Positions 1 through 6,454 of a stretch of 6,454 nt of DNA are shown in pieces; position 1 is the stretch's first letter; each line of letters begins with the position of its first letter. Where the stretch lies: positions 1 to 6,454 of the forward strand of contig JABJCS010000544.1 in NCBI GenBank assembly GCA_018665505.1, in the 5' to 3' direction. The notes below the pieces were generated by a model that did no database searches, had not been told where the DNA came from, and worked only from the letters and a program-made list of their open reading frames with translations. The position numbers and the translations under genes were made by a program. Origin of the DNA: Alphaproteobacteria bacterium (lineage in GTDB: Bacteria > Pseudomonadota > Alphaproteobacteria > UBA8366).

Positions 1-297
1 CGTGTGGATCGTATCGCCAATCTTCGCGGGTTTCAGAAAGCGGCTTCCCTGCTCGACAAAAACGAATCCTTCGATCTGGAAACTGGCATCGGACCCGCCG
101 AGCGCTGTCATCCCGGCGAGCAAAAGCCCGTGCGCGAGAGGTGCGCCGAACTTGGTCGCCTTCGCGTATTCGACGTCATAGTGGATCGGATGATTGTCGC
201 CGGTCAGGCCCGAGAAAAACAGGAAATGCGCATCAGTCAGCGTTTTTGTCGGGGTGGTGAAGACCTGCCCTTCCTCGATTTCGAGTGTTTGCTCCAT
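1..297 (-). CDS. MaoC-like (R)-specific enoyl-CoA hydratase/dehydratase, 3' part cut off by the window edge
   Basis: The reading frame is open for 99 codons from the ATG at 297 to the left edge, so only the N-terminal part of a protein that is usually about 140-160 residues is present. The translation carries the hot-dog-fold hydratase signature. The segment FSGLTGDNHPIHYD (residues 28-41) contains an aspartate, D34, and a histidine five residues on, H39, matching the catalytic Asp/His pair of PhaJ-type (R)-hydratases. PLAHGLLLAGM (53-63) follows, as expected for the MaoC family. Members hydrate trans-2-enoyl-CoA thioesters or related acyl-CoAs in the cytoplasm, in beta-oxidation, polyhydroxyalkanoate supply or dicarboxylate pathways; which substrate applies here cannot be told. 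A GGAGG ribosome binding site lies 7 bases before the ATG and fixes the start. The gene has the same orientation as the TPR gene 163 bp upstream, but the gap suggests its own promoter. Family assignment is firm; exact function is not. Confidence 0.88.
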   Translation of the reverse strand, partial: MEQTLEIEEGQVFTTPTKTLTDAHFLFFSGLTGDNHPIHYDVEYAKATKFGAPLAHGLLLAGMTALGGSDASFQIEGFVFVEQGSRFLKPAKIGDTIHT

Positions 298-460
298 GTA
301 CCATCCTCCATCCGTTACAACGGCATTGTCTGGTCAGATGCTATGCCGATCGACTTACGTTTAACCAACAAACTGGCGCGGGAATGCAGGGCGGCCAGGG
401 GAGAACTGGCGCCTTGCTTGGCGGAGAGTCGCGTGGATACTTGTCCGAGCTAGGGAGTGT
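298..460. other. Spacer between the TPR gene and the MaoC-like gene
   Basis: I see no convincing gene here. On the minus strand it must hold the end of the TPR transcript and probably a promoter for the hydratase gene. An imperfect stem (390-398 with 406-413, one bulged base, 7-base loop) lies midway but lacks a following T tract, so I do not call it a terminator. A TTGGTT element with CATAGC 17 bases downstream on the minus strand is only a poor match to a sigma-70 promoter. Confidence 0.5.
305..309 (-). promoter_or_regulatory. Ribosome binding site of the MaoC-like gene
   Basis: GGAGG read on the minus strand, 7 bases before the ATG at 297. It is a near-ideal Shine-Dalgarno sequence and settles the start of the partial hydratase gene. 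Confidence 0.75.
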
Positions 461-1024
461 TTAGTTCATCACCGGTCGGAACTCAGCGCCCAGCTCGTGG
501 ACGATCTCGCGCACGCCGTCCAGGTGCGGGTTTACCAGCAGCGCTTTCTCGAACGCGATCCTCGCGCTGACCGGCTCGTCTTGGCGCAGGCAAATTTGGC
601 CGAAACCGCCGAGTGCCCCGAAATGTCGCGGCTCCAGGCGCAGGGTCTCCTCGATGTCGGAGATGCTTTCCTCGTCGCGGTCTTGCAGGAAATACAACGT
701 CGCGCGTTTGTTCCAGGCTTCGGCCCAATCTGGGTAGTCGCGGATCAAGCCGTCGAGTAGGCGTTCGGCGGCGTCAAAGCGGCCTTGCGCCAATCCGCCG
801 ATGACCCGCTCCATGCGCTGCACCGCGCTTTCATCTGAATGGCTGCACCACAGCGCCCAGATCGAGCCTTCGACCACGTCGAGGGGTTCCGACAACTCCA
901 ATTGCGCCAGGTGATCGAACAGCCCGTCCAGTTCCTCGGGCAGGTTTGCCGCTGGGTCCATATGATCCAACGACAGAATCAATTCCAAGGCGCGATCCAA
1001 GGGGCCGATTTTGTCCGTGTTCAT
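461..1024 (-). CDS. Small TPR-repeat protein, probably translated together with glnS
   Basis: This 187-residue protein has about three tetratricopeptide repeats in its C-terminal part (roughly 68-98, 100-133 and 134-167). The clearest run is AWNKRATLYFL (103-113), followed by LEPRHFGALGG (130-140) and VNPHLDG (164-170). The N-terminal 65 residues are acidic and helical-looking and contain EGSIWALW (52-59). These blocks recall a TPR family common in alphaproteobacteria, whose members as I remember them are usually exported. Here I see no signal peptide or membrane segment, so a cytoplasmic protein is more likely. TPRs mediate protein-protein contacts; the partner is unknown. The ATG at 1024 was chosen because a GAGGG site lies 7 bases upstream and because a longer frame (to 1210) would overlap glnS by 176 bases with a sequence unlike the family. 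The gap to the glnS stop is 10 bases. A role tied to glutaminyl-tRNA synthesis is only suggested by position. Confidence 0.87.
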   Translation of the reverse strand: MNTDKIGPLDRALELILSLDHMDPAANLPEELDGLFDHLAQLELSEPLDVVEGSIWALWCSHSDESAVQRMERVIGGLAQGRFDAAERLLDGLIRDYPDWAEAWNKRATLYFLQDRDEESISDIEETLRLEPRHFGALGGFGQICLRQDEPVSARIAFEKALLVNPHLDGVREIVHELGAEFRPVMN

Positions 1025-1031
1025 GTATGGA

Positions 1032-1036
1032 CCCTC
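1032..1036 (-). promoter_or_regulatory. Ribosome binding site of the TPR gene, overlapping the glnS stop codon
   Basis: GAGGG on the minus strand shares bases with the TGA stop of glnS (1037-1035) and lies 7 bases before the ATG at 1024. Ribosomes finishing glnS would be at this site, so translational coupling is likely. Confidence 0.7.
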
Positions 1037-2759
1037 AGCCTTTCTTTTTGGCGGTGGCTTGTTGGCCCGAAGCCTGTTGGCGTTGCACCTTAGCCCAAGT
1101 GTCGCGCAGGCCAACGGTGCGGTTGAAGACGGGGCGCTCGGGCGTGCCGTCCGGGTCGGCGCAATAATATCCCAAGCGTTCGAATTGTAGCGTACCGCCG
1201 ACAGGGGCATCGGCCAAGGCGGGCTCCAACCGGCAGTCTTTCAGCACCGCGAATGATTCCGGGTTGATGTCGTCGAGATAGTTACCGCTGGCGCCCGGCG
1301 CCTCGGCGGTGAAGAGATGCTCGTACTGCCGCACTTCCGCCGCCACCGCGTGTGGCGCGGAGACCCAATGCATGGTCGCCTTGACCTTGCGCCCGTCCGG
1401 CGCGTTGCCGCCCTTGGTCGCGGGGTCGTAGGTACAGCGGAGTTCGACGATCTCGCCATCCGCGTCCTTCACCACATCGGTGCAGGTGATGAAATAGGCA
1501 TAGCGCAAGCGGACCTCGCGGCCGGGGGCGAGGCGGAAGAATTTTTTCGGCGGGTCTTCCATGAAGTCGTCGCGCTCGATCCACAATTCACGGCTGAACG
1601 GGATCATGCGGCTGCCCGCGCTCTCGTCCTCCGGATTGTTGACGCCGGGCAATTCCTCGCTCTCGCCTTCGGGGTAATTTTCGATCACCACCTTGAGTGG
1701 GTTGAGCACCGCCATGCGGCGCAGCGCCGTGCGGTTCAGCAGGTCGCGCATGCAATGATCGAGGAGTTGGGTCTCGACCGTCGCGTCGGATTTGGTGACG
1801 CCGATGCGCTTGGCGAAATCGCGCAAGGCTTCCGGCGGCACGCCGCGGCGGCGCAGGCCCGAGATGGTCGGCATCCGCGGGTCGTTCCAGCCCGTCACAT
1901 GGCCGTCCTCGACCAGTTGAATGAGATTGCGCTTCGAGAGGATGTTGTAGGTAAGGTTGAGGCGGGAAAATTCGTACTGACGCGGCCGCGACGGTACCGG
2001 CAAGTTCTCCAGCAGCCAATCGTAGAGCGGGCGGTGATCCTCGAACTCTAAGGTGCAGAGCGAATGGGTGACGCCTTCGATGGCGTCCGACTGTCCGTGC
2101 GCGTAGTCGTATGTGGGATAGACGCACCACGCGGTGCCAGTACGCGGATGCTCCGCATGCATGATCCGGTAGAGGACCGGGTCGCGTAGATTAATATTGC
2201 CAGAGGCCATGTCGATCTTGGCGCGCAGGATCCGCGCGCCGTCCGGAAACTCGCCGTCGCGCATGCGTTGGAACAGGTCGAGACTCTCCTCGGCCGAGCG
2301 TTCACGATGAGGGCTGTTGGTGCCGGGCTCTGTCAGGGTACCACGATATTCGCGCATCTCGTCCGCACTCAAATCGTCGACATAGGCCTTGCCGTCTCGG
2401 ATCAATCCCTGCGCCCAGGTGTAAAGCTGCTCAAAATAGTCGGAGGCGTAATGGGGCTCGCCACTCCACTGGAATCCGAGCCAGCGCACATCCTCCTGGA
2501 TGGCGTCGATATATTCCTGCTCTTCCTTTGCCGGGTTGGTGTCGTCGAAGCGCAGATTGCAGCGCCCGCCCACTTCCTCGGCGACGCCGAAGTTAAGGCA
2601 GATCGATTTGGCGTGGCCGATGTGCAGATAGCCGTTCGGTTCCGGTGGAAACCGGGTGACGATTTCGTCATAGCGATTCGCTGCCAGGTCATCCGCGAGG
2701 ATAGTGCGGATAAAGTCGCGCGTTTCGGCGTTTTCGTCCGTGTTTTCGGGTTCGCTCAT
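1035..2759 (-). CDS. glnS: Glutaminyl-tRNA synthetase (GlnRS), full length
   Basis: The enzyme charges tRNA-Gln with glutamine in the cytoplasm using ATP; it is a class I synthetase. The 574 residues compare with about 554 in E. coli, and similarity runs along the whole length. The class I signature [15 protein letters not shown] (38-52) contains HIGH at 46-49. RFDDTNP (70-76), YRGTLTEPG (138-146), the [18 protein letters not shown] block (231-248) and [10 protein letters not shown] (260-269) are typical GlnRS segments. The KMSKS-loop counterpart is ILSKR (273-277), close to the MSKR of E. coli Gln[12 protein letters not shown] (320-329) ends the catalytic part. The C-terminal anticodon-binding barrels are recognisable from [14 protein letters not shown] (455-468) to [16 protein letters not shown] (543-558). 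THSLCTLEF and the C-terminal barrels separate it from GluRS. The last 16 residues are a Gln/Ala/Lys-rich tail beyond the usual end. The ATG at 2759 has no clear ribosome binding site but gives the expected N-terminus. The downstream TPR gene follows after 10 bases. Confidence 0.97.
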   Translation of the reverse strand: MSEPENTDENAETRDFIRTILADDLAANRYDEIVTRFPPEPNGYLHIGHAKSICLNFGVAEEVGGRCNLRFDDTNPAKEEQEYIDAIQEDVRWLGFQWSGEPHYASDYFEQLYTWAQGLIRDGKAYVDDLSADEMREYRGTLTEPGTNSPHRERSAEESLDLFQRMRDGEFPDGARILRAKIDMASGNINLRDPVLYRIMHAEHPRTGTAWCVYPTYDYAHGQSDAIEGVTHSLCTLEFEDHRPLYDWLLENLPVPSRPRQYEFSRLNLTYNILSKRNLIQLVEDGHVTGWNDPRMPTISGLRRRGVPPEALRDFAKRIGVTKSDATVETQLLDHCMRDLLNRTALRRMAVLNPLKVVIENYPEGESEELPGVNNPEDESAGSRMIPFSRELWIERDDFMEDPPKKFFRLAPGREVRLRYAYFITCTDVVKDADGEIVELRCTYDPATKGGNAPDGRKVKATMHWVSAPHAVAAEVRQYEHLFTAEAPGASGNYLDDINPESFAVLKDCRLEPALADAPVGGTLQFERLGYYCADPDGTPERPVFNRTVGLRDTWAKVQRQQASGQQATAKKKG

Positions 2760-2793
2760 CAGATTCGGTACTCAGGGGGCTCGTTATTTAGAA

Positions 2794-2808
2794 GCGCGGT
2801 GTCCGCGC
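2794..2808 (-). terminator. GC-rich hairpin between the fusion gene and glnS, a possible weak terminator or attenuator
   Basis: A perfect 6-bp stem (GCGCGG with CCGCGC) closes a 3-base loop 14 bases after the stop codon of the fusion gene. On the minus strand it is followed by TTCTAAATAA, a poor T tract, so any termination would be partial. It lies 35 bases before the glnS start and could instead be a processing or attenuation element. Confidence 0.35.
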
Positions 2809-2822
2809 GGTGCGCAGCGCAA

Positions 2823-5126
2823 TCAGCCCTGTGACGTCTGCATACGCAAGAGAAATGTCTCGAACATTTTCCGCCGGGCGACTGGAACTTCGCCGATGAT
2901 CGACGCATCGATCATGCAAACTTCGGTGTCTTCTAGCGCACGTACATTGAAGGTCATCGGCGCATCGAACAGAACATTCTCTTCGTTGAAGAAATCGCCA
3001 ACTCCGATGTTGATCACCTTATCGCCGACAATTTCACGCTCGACTTTGCCCGACCGTACAATGAACAAGTTGCCGGGCTCGACCGCGAACAGGTCACCGT
3101 TCGGAATATAGGCCATGTTTTGGCTTTTCGCGATCCGATGTTGGACCGGTTGCGAGATCGCCTCGCCCAACAGCCAGGTACGTTGAAGGAAATTCGCCGA
3201 ATTGCCCAGATCCAGGAAATCGTCGAAGAAATCGTTGCTTTTCACGAAATCGACGTAGAGTTTCGCCGGGATGCGCAACGCGCGGACAAAGCTCGCGGCG
3301 CGCACGGTAATTGAGGCCGGACGTTCGGTCAGAACCGATCGCTCGCCGATAAAAGCCCCGGCCGACAGTATGCCGGACATCTGCGCTTCCGAGGTCAACC
3401 ATTCGACGTTTCCGGTGAGAATCAGGTGAACGTGTTCGTGGCCATCACCTTCCCGCACGATGATCGATTCTGGGTTATACGTCGTGACCGGATTGTTCAG
3501 CAGCATTTGCAGTTGGTCGTTGCTAGCGTTGCCGAAATAGGTCTTCAGATATTCATAAGCGAACCGCCAGACGTAGTTTTGGTACCCATCGATTAGGACA
3601 TCGACCGTGCCAAAGGGCGCGCCGGAGCCGATTTCCTTCTCTTCCGGTGTATGTTCGCGGTCCGTATGTGCCAGAATGATTTTGTCGGACGGGTCGTCCT
3701 TGAAATCGAGCGCCGAGCCGTGGATTAAGCCGCCGCCGATATCAATTTTCTTTACGTTTGTCGGCACGTGGTATTCGTATTTTGTGCGTGCGAATCGGGC
3801 TTCGGAAATGCCAGGGGCGGTATCGTCGTCCGTGACCATGGATTCCAAGACGCTGAACGACGCGATGTCGGCCATATGGCCGTATGTTTTGTACCCTTCG
3901 GGGCCCATCGCCCGGAAATAGAAACACGTTGTCTCCACTGGATGCGGAGAGAAAATCGGCCGTACTTCCAGTCCACCGATCTTATTCCAAGAGTCGAAAT
4001 CCAGGTCGTGGACATCGAAGTAATGTTCGAACTCGCGCTCTTCGACGCCGAGCATCGCGGTCAATTTTTTCGTAACGGCCGCGCGCACTAACGGCGTGGC
4101 GAAATAACGAATTCGGTGGTCTGTCTGCATCAATGTTGGCAGCCCAGCGAAGTGATCGTCATGGGAATGGGTGTGGAAGATGCCTTCGATTTCGCTGACG
4201 GAGATACCGAGGGCGTTTATGATCGCAGGCAGGTTTGGACCCGCGTCGACCAGAAACAGCTTTCCTTGGAAACAGATGATGCTCGACATCGTCGGGCGGT
4301 TGATGTCCCAGCCGTCGGCCTCGCCCGAATGAATGACCGAGAAATAGTCACGTTCCACCTGATGGTAACTGAGCGGATAGGGCGACTCGTATTGACGGTG
4401 TCTCGGAATGTTCAAATCGACACTAACGGAGGAACCGCGATATGAAATCTCGTAGACGTTTACGTCCAGGCGTTTGACCATGACGCCGTTGCGAATCTCT
4501 TCCGCTTCGCGTCCCACCACCAGGGTATCGACGAATTCCGTGGTGTCGCGAATACCGCCAAAGGCGAATCGCAATTTCATCCGCATCATTTCGTCGGCGG
4601 TTTCGGAATCGATACCGGTCGCCTCGATCTCCTCTTTCGAGATGAGGCCGTAGTTGCCGCGATAAATATAATTGAGTTGCGCCGCGACTTGGTCTTGCGT
4701 GCCGATAAGGACGGGCTTGCGTCCGGTGTTCCCCGGATGGCCGGGCAGGATCATACCCTGCCGGTAGAACATTTGTAGGACTGGGAACTCGCTCAAATTA
4801 GCGAAACTTCCGCCTTGCAGCATGACGTCGGACAGCAGGACGGCGTTCGGGCCGTTTTCGAAGACCACACCGTCGACTTCTTCCTCGACGATTAAGCCCC
4901 GCCGCATCAGATGTTTGACCGCGTCCGGCGGAGAACCACACATGATAAAGAGGTCCGCTTCCGGCACCTCGACCCAGAAGACGCCTGGCGTCACCTGAAT
5001 CTTACGGATCAAATGCGTTTGAGACCCTAGAGCCGGTCCGGCCAGGGATGTTGGATTACTTGCTTCGACCATGTGTCGTTCACAAATAACTTTCTGATAA
5101 TTAATCCCATCCCCAACTTTGCCCAT
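2823..5126 (-). CDS. Metallo-beta-lactamase-fold hydrolase fused to two cyclic-nucleotide-binding-like domains
   Basis: This 767-residue soluble protein has no signal peptide or membrane segment that I can see. Order: an N-terminal region I cannot assign (about 41-235, with GPNAVLLSD and IGTQDQVAAQLNYIYRGNYG); a metallo-beta-lactamase domain (about 255-515); cyclic-nucleotide-like domain 1 (about 535-630); domain 2 (about 655-750). The hydrolase centre looks complete: HSHDDH (320-325, an HxHxDH motif), H395 in SPHPVE, D420 in YGHMAD and H487 in LAHTDRE, enough for a two-metal site. Domain 1 contains GAFIGERSVL (590-599) and RPASITVRA (602-610); domain 2 contains GDFFNEENVLF (710-720) and FNVRALEDTEV (726-736). 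By comparison with E. coli CRP both keep the cassette glutamate (E595, E715) but carry Ala604 or Met724 where CRP has the phosphate-binding Arg. I infer a hydrolase or sensor gated by a small ligand; substrate and ligand are unknown. Start: the ATG at 5126 and one at 5072 (residue 19) both have weak ribosome binding sites; the recognisable sequence begins after both. It diverges from an MFS gene across a palindrome. Confidence 0.9.
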   Translation of the reverse strand: MGKVGDGINYQKVICERHMVEASNPTSLAGPALGSQTHLIRKIQVTPGVFWVEVPEADLFIMCGSPPDAVKHLMRRGLIVEEEVDGVVFENGPNAVLLSDVMLQGGSFANLSEFPVLQMFYRQGMILPGHPGNTGRKPVLIGTQDQVAAQLNYIYRGNYGLISKEEIEATGIDSETADEMMRMKLRFAFGGIRDTTEFVDTLVVGREAEEIRNGVMVKRLDVNVYEISYRGSSVSVDLNIPRHRQYESPYPLSYHQVERDYFSVIHSGEADGWDINRPTMSSIICFQGKLFLVDAGPNLPAIINALGISVSEIEGIFHTHSHDDHFAGLPTLMQTDHRIRYFATPLVRAAVTKKLTAMLGVEEREFEHYFDVHDLDFDSWNKIGGLEVRPIFSPHPVETTCFYFRAMGPEGYKTYGHMADIASFSVLESMVTDDDTAPGISEARFARTKYEYHVPTNVKKIDIGGGLIHGSALDFKDDPSDKIILAHTDREHTPEEKEIGSGAPFGTVDVLIDGYQNYVWRFAYEYLKTYFGNASNDQLQMLLNNPVTTYNPESIIVREGDGHEHVHLILTGNVEWLTSEAQMSGILSAGAFIGERSVLTERPASITVRAASFVRALRIPAKLYVDFVKSNDFFDDFLDLGNSANFLQRTWLLGEAISQPVQHRIAKSQNMAYIPNGDLFAVEPGNLFIVRSGKVEREIVGDKVINIGVGDFFNEENVLFDAPMTFNVRALEDTEVCMIDASIIGEVPVARRKMFETFLLRMQTSQG

Positions 5127-5161
5127 TAGGGCGAATTTTCCAGCGAAAGACCAGACTGCCT

Positions 5162-5166
5162 GAGGA
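5162..5166 (+). promoter_or_regulatory. Shine-Dalgarno-like site before the upstream ATG at 5172
   Basis: GAGGA lies 5 bases before an ATG at 5172 that is in frame with the MFS gene and followed by 44 codons without a stop up to the ATG at 5304. It makes an N-terminally extended transporter possible. Confidence 0.4.
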
Positions 5167-5199
5167 AAAACATGCTGTTACGGCTAATTTGGCGGTTTA

Positions 5200-5224
5200 G
5201 CGATATATTATGTCAATATATCGC
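5200..5224. promoter_or_regulatory. Perfect 25-bp inverted repeat, a likely operator
   Basis: The left arm GCGATATATT (5200-5209) and right arm AATATATCGC (5215-5224) are exact reverse complements around the 5-base centre ATGTC. The centre of the dyad is about 86 bases from the fusion-gene ATG (5126) and about 92 from the MFS ATG (5304), which suits a dimeric regulator acting on both promoters. The regulator is not encoded in this window, and I cannot assign its family from the site alone. No T tract follows on either strand, so a terminator is unlikely. Confidence 0.65.
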
Positions 5225-5290
5225 ATATCTGAGCAATGCAATAATGGGTAAGTTGGCCAAGCATAAAAACCCGCCGGCGCGCTGGCGCAA

Positions 5291-5295
5291 GAGGA
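5291..5295 (+). promoter_or_regulatory. Ribosome binding site supporting the MFS start at 5304
   Basis: GAGGA, within the longer match AAGAGGA, lies 8 bases before the ATG at 5304. This spacing is normal and supports the start that matches the beginning of the first membrane segment of the transporter family. Confidence 0.6.
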
Positions 5296-5303
5296 CATCC
5301 GGG

Positions 5304-6454
5304 ATGAAACGCGAGAACGTCAATTTCTTTTTCTTAAATGTCGGCCATTTCATGGACCATCTGTTTGTGCTGATCTTCGCGACGGCGGTGATCAAGCTCT
5401 CAGTGGATTGGAACCTCAGCTACCAAGATTTACTCCCCTATGCGGCGCCTGGCATGGTGGCGTTCGGATTGGGCGCCATTCCGGCCGGTTGGATCGCCGA
5501 TAAATGGAACCGGCACGGCATGATGCAAATTTTCTTCATCGGCATCGGTTTGGCGTCCATCGGTTGCAGTTTTGCGACGACGCCGTTGGAAATGGGTATT
5601 GGTCTCTTTGTAATCGGCGGTTTCGCCTCGATTTATCATCCCGTCGGGATCGCGATGGTTGTGCAGGGGCGCGCTAAAACCGGCATGCCGTTGGCCATGA
5701 ACGGCGTCTTTGGCAATCTAGGTGTCGCGGCGGCCCCATTGCTGACCGGCGCCATCCTCGACCTCTATGATTGGCGTTGGGCATTTATCGTGCCGGGCGT
5801 GCTGTCTGTTTGTACGGGCATTGCCTATTGGATGTACGTCCGCGCCGGAGAGTTGGAGACGATGTACCCCTCGGAAGGCGGAGCGGCCGCAGCCGGTGGA
5901 ATTTCCATTGATCGCCATGTCATCGTGAAGGTGTTCGCCATTATTTTCCTCTCGACGGCACTTGGCGGTATTATCTTTCAGACCACGACATATTCGTTGC
6001 CGCAGATTTTTAATCTTCGGTTGGGCGATCTCGCGGGTTCGTTGACGGAAGTAGGCCTGTGGTCCGCCTTCGTCTTCTCAATGGCGGCCTTCGCGCAATT
6101 GGTCGTGGGGCACCTGGTGGACCGGTATTCGATTCGCACGATCTTCGGCCTCGTGACTATAGTTCAAACCGCCTTGTTCGCCCTGATGATCAATCTTTTC
6201 GGTGCACCAGCCTTGATCGTCTCGCTGGCCTTTATGTTGGTTGTTTTTGGACAAATTCCGATCAACGACGTCCTGGTCGGCCGAGTTGCCAAAAGTGAAT
6301 GGCGCAGCCGGGCTTACGCCGCCCGCAGCTTCGTCACCTTCAGCGTGATGTCGTTCACATTGCCGGCGATTGCCTGGCTGATCGACAATCGGGATAGCTT
6401 CGATTGGGCGCCAAAAGAATGGGATCAGTTCGCGGTGATATTTATTATCCTGTC
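5304..6454 (+). CDS. MFS transporter of the fosmidomycin-resistance-like type, cut by the right edge
   Basis: The frame is open for 383 codons to the window edge. It encodes an integral inner-membrane carrier of the major facilitator superfamily, normally about 400 residues with 12 helices, so nearly all of it is present. The first helix starts directly after a short basic N-terminus (about 6-31, including FFFLNVGHFMDHLFVLIFAT). The loop after helix 2 carries a motif A-like GWIADKWNR (62-70) with D66; the second half repeats this as GHLVDRY (269-275). GFASIYHPVG (106-115) resembles the helix-4 HP motif of the Fsr group. A hydrophilic linker with an Ala/Gly-rich stretch (about 182-200) separates the two six-helix halves. 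The substrate cannot be told: relatives include drug exporters, but also uncharacterised carriers. The ATG at 5304 has a good ribosome binding site and fits the family; an in-frame ATG at 5172 would add 44 residues. It diverges from the hydrolase fusion gene, across a dyad likely to regulate one or both. Confidence 0.9.
   Translation, partial: MKRENVNFFFLNVGHFMDHLFVLIFATAVIKLSVDWNLSYQDLLPYAAPGMVAFGLGAIPAGWIADKWNRHGMMQIFFIGIGLASIGCSFATTPLEMGIGLFVIGGFASIYHPVGIAMVVQGRAKTGMPLAMNGVFGNLGVAAAPLLTGAILDLYDWRWAFIVPGVLSVCTGIAYWMYVRAGELETMYPSEGGAAAAGGISIDRHVIVKVFAIIFLSTALGGIIFQTTTYSLPQIFNLRLGDLAGSLTEVGLWSAFVFSMAAFAQLVVGHLVDRYSIRTIFGLVTIVQTALFALMINLFGAPALIVSLAFMLVVFGQIPINDVLVGRVAKSEWRSRAYAARSFVTFSVMSFTLPAIAWLIDNRDSFDWAPKEWDQFAVIFIIL

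Larger units (their letters stand above)
5127..5303. promoter_or_regulatory. Divergent control region between the fusion gene and the MFS gene
   Basis: This spacer must hold promoters for two genes transcribed away from each other. It is more AT-rich than its surroundings around 5185-5250 and contains a perfect dyad at 5200-5224. A TTGACA lies inside the dyad on the minus strand (5216-5211), and TATTAT lies inside it on the plus strand (5206-5211), but neither has a good partner element at the normal 16-18 base spacing. Exact promoters are therefore not called. Part of the region is also open in frame with the MFS gene from an ATG at 5172. Confidence 0.6.

Noticed and set aside
390..413. Imperfect stem-loop as terminator of the TPR transcript
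   Set aside because: The stem has a bulge and no T tract follows on the minus strand.
4..453. Plus-strand reading frame of 149 codons
   Set aside because: It lies opposite the MaoC-like gene, whose translation shows clear family motifs and a good ribosome binding site. The plus-strand product looks like no known protein.
1025..1210. Extended start for the TPR gene at 1210
   Set aside because: The extra 62 residues overlap glnS and look like out-of-frame translation. The ATG at 1024 has a good ribosome binding site.
1317..2051. Plus-strand reading frame of 244 codons inside glnS
   Set aside because: It is a long antisense shadow of a well-conserved gene. Its composition follows the codon pattern of glnS read backwards, and there is no supporting motif.
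2268..2834. Plus-strand reading frame of 188 codons opposite the 5' end of glnS
   Set aside because: It overlaps almost entirely the HIGH-containing part of GlnRS on the other strand and shows no recognisable domain.
5211..5216. TTGACA on the minus strand as the -35 box of the fusion gene
   Set aside because: The hexamer is perfect, but no acceptable -10 element lies 16-18 bases downstream. It may simply be part of the palindrome centre.
5718..5918. Minus-strand reading frame of 66 codons inside the MFS gene
   Set aside because: It is antisense to a continuous membrane-protein frame with MFS motifs on both sides.

Overview
The window looks like chromosomal DNA from a proteobacterium of moderately high GC content. 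An alphaproteobacterium of the Rhodospirillales type is my best guess. It rests on the TPR protein family, the MaoC-type hydratase and the metallo-beta-lactamase/cyclic-nucleotide-domain fusion; no rRNA or other phylogenetic marker is present to settle it. I saw no mobile element, CRISPR array, tRNA or rRNA gene.

Layout, left to right. A MaoC-like (R)-hydratase gene on the minus strand is cut by the left edge (1-297). A 163-bp spacer without a gene follows. Three more minus-strand genes, given in order of transcription, are: a 767-residue fusion protein with an unassigned N-terminal domain, a metallo-beta-lactamase fold and two cyclic-nucleotide-binding-like domains (5126-2823); glutaminyl-tRNA synthetase glnS (2759-1035); and a 187-residue TPR protein (1024-461) whose ribosome binding site overlaps the glnS stop codon. 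On the plus strand, divergent from the fusion gene, an MFS transporter resembling the fosmidomycin-resistance group starts near 5304 (or 5172) and runs off the right edge.

The most interesting area is the divergent spacer between the fusion gene and the transporter. It holds a perfect inverted repeat, two 10-bp arms around a 5-bp centre (5200-5224), about equally far from the two gene starts. This is what an operator controlling both genes would look like, and it makes the fusion protein and the transporter a candidate functional pair. Both cyclic-nucleotide-like domains keep the glutamate of the phosphate-binding cassette but lack its arginine, so the ligand may not be cAMP. The hydrolase centre appears complete. 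glnS and the TPR gene look translationally coupled. Whether the fusion gene is in the same transcript as glnS is unclear, because a GC-rich hairpin lies in the 63-bp gap between them.
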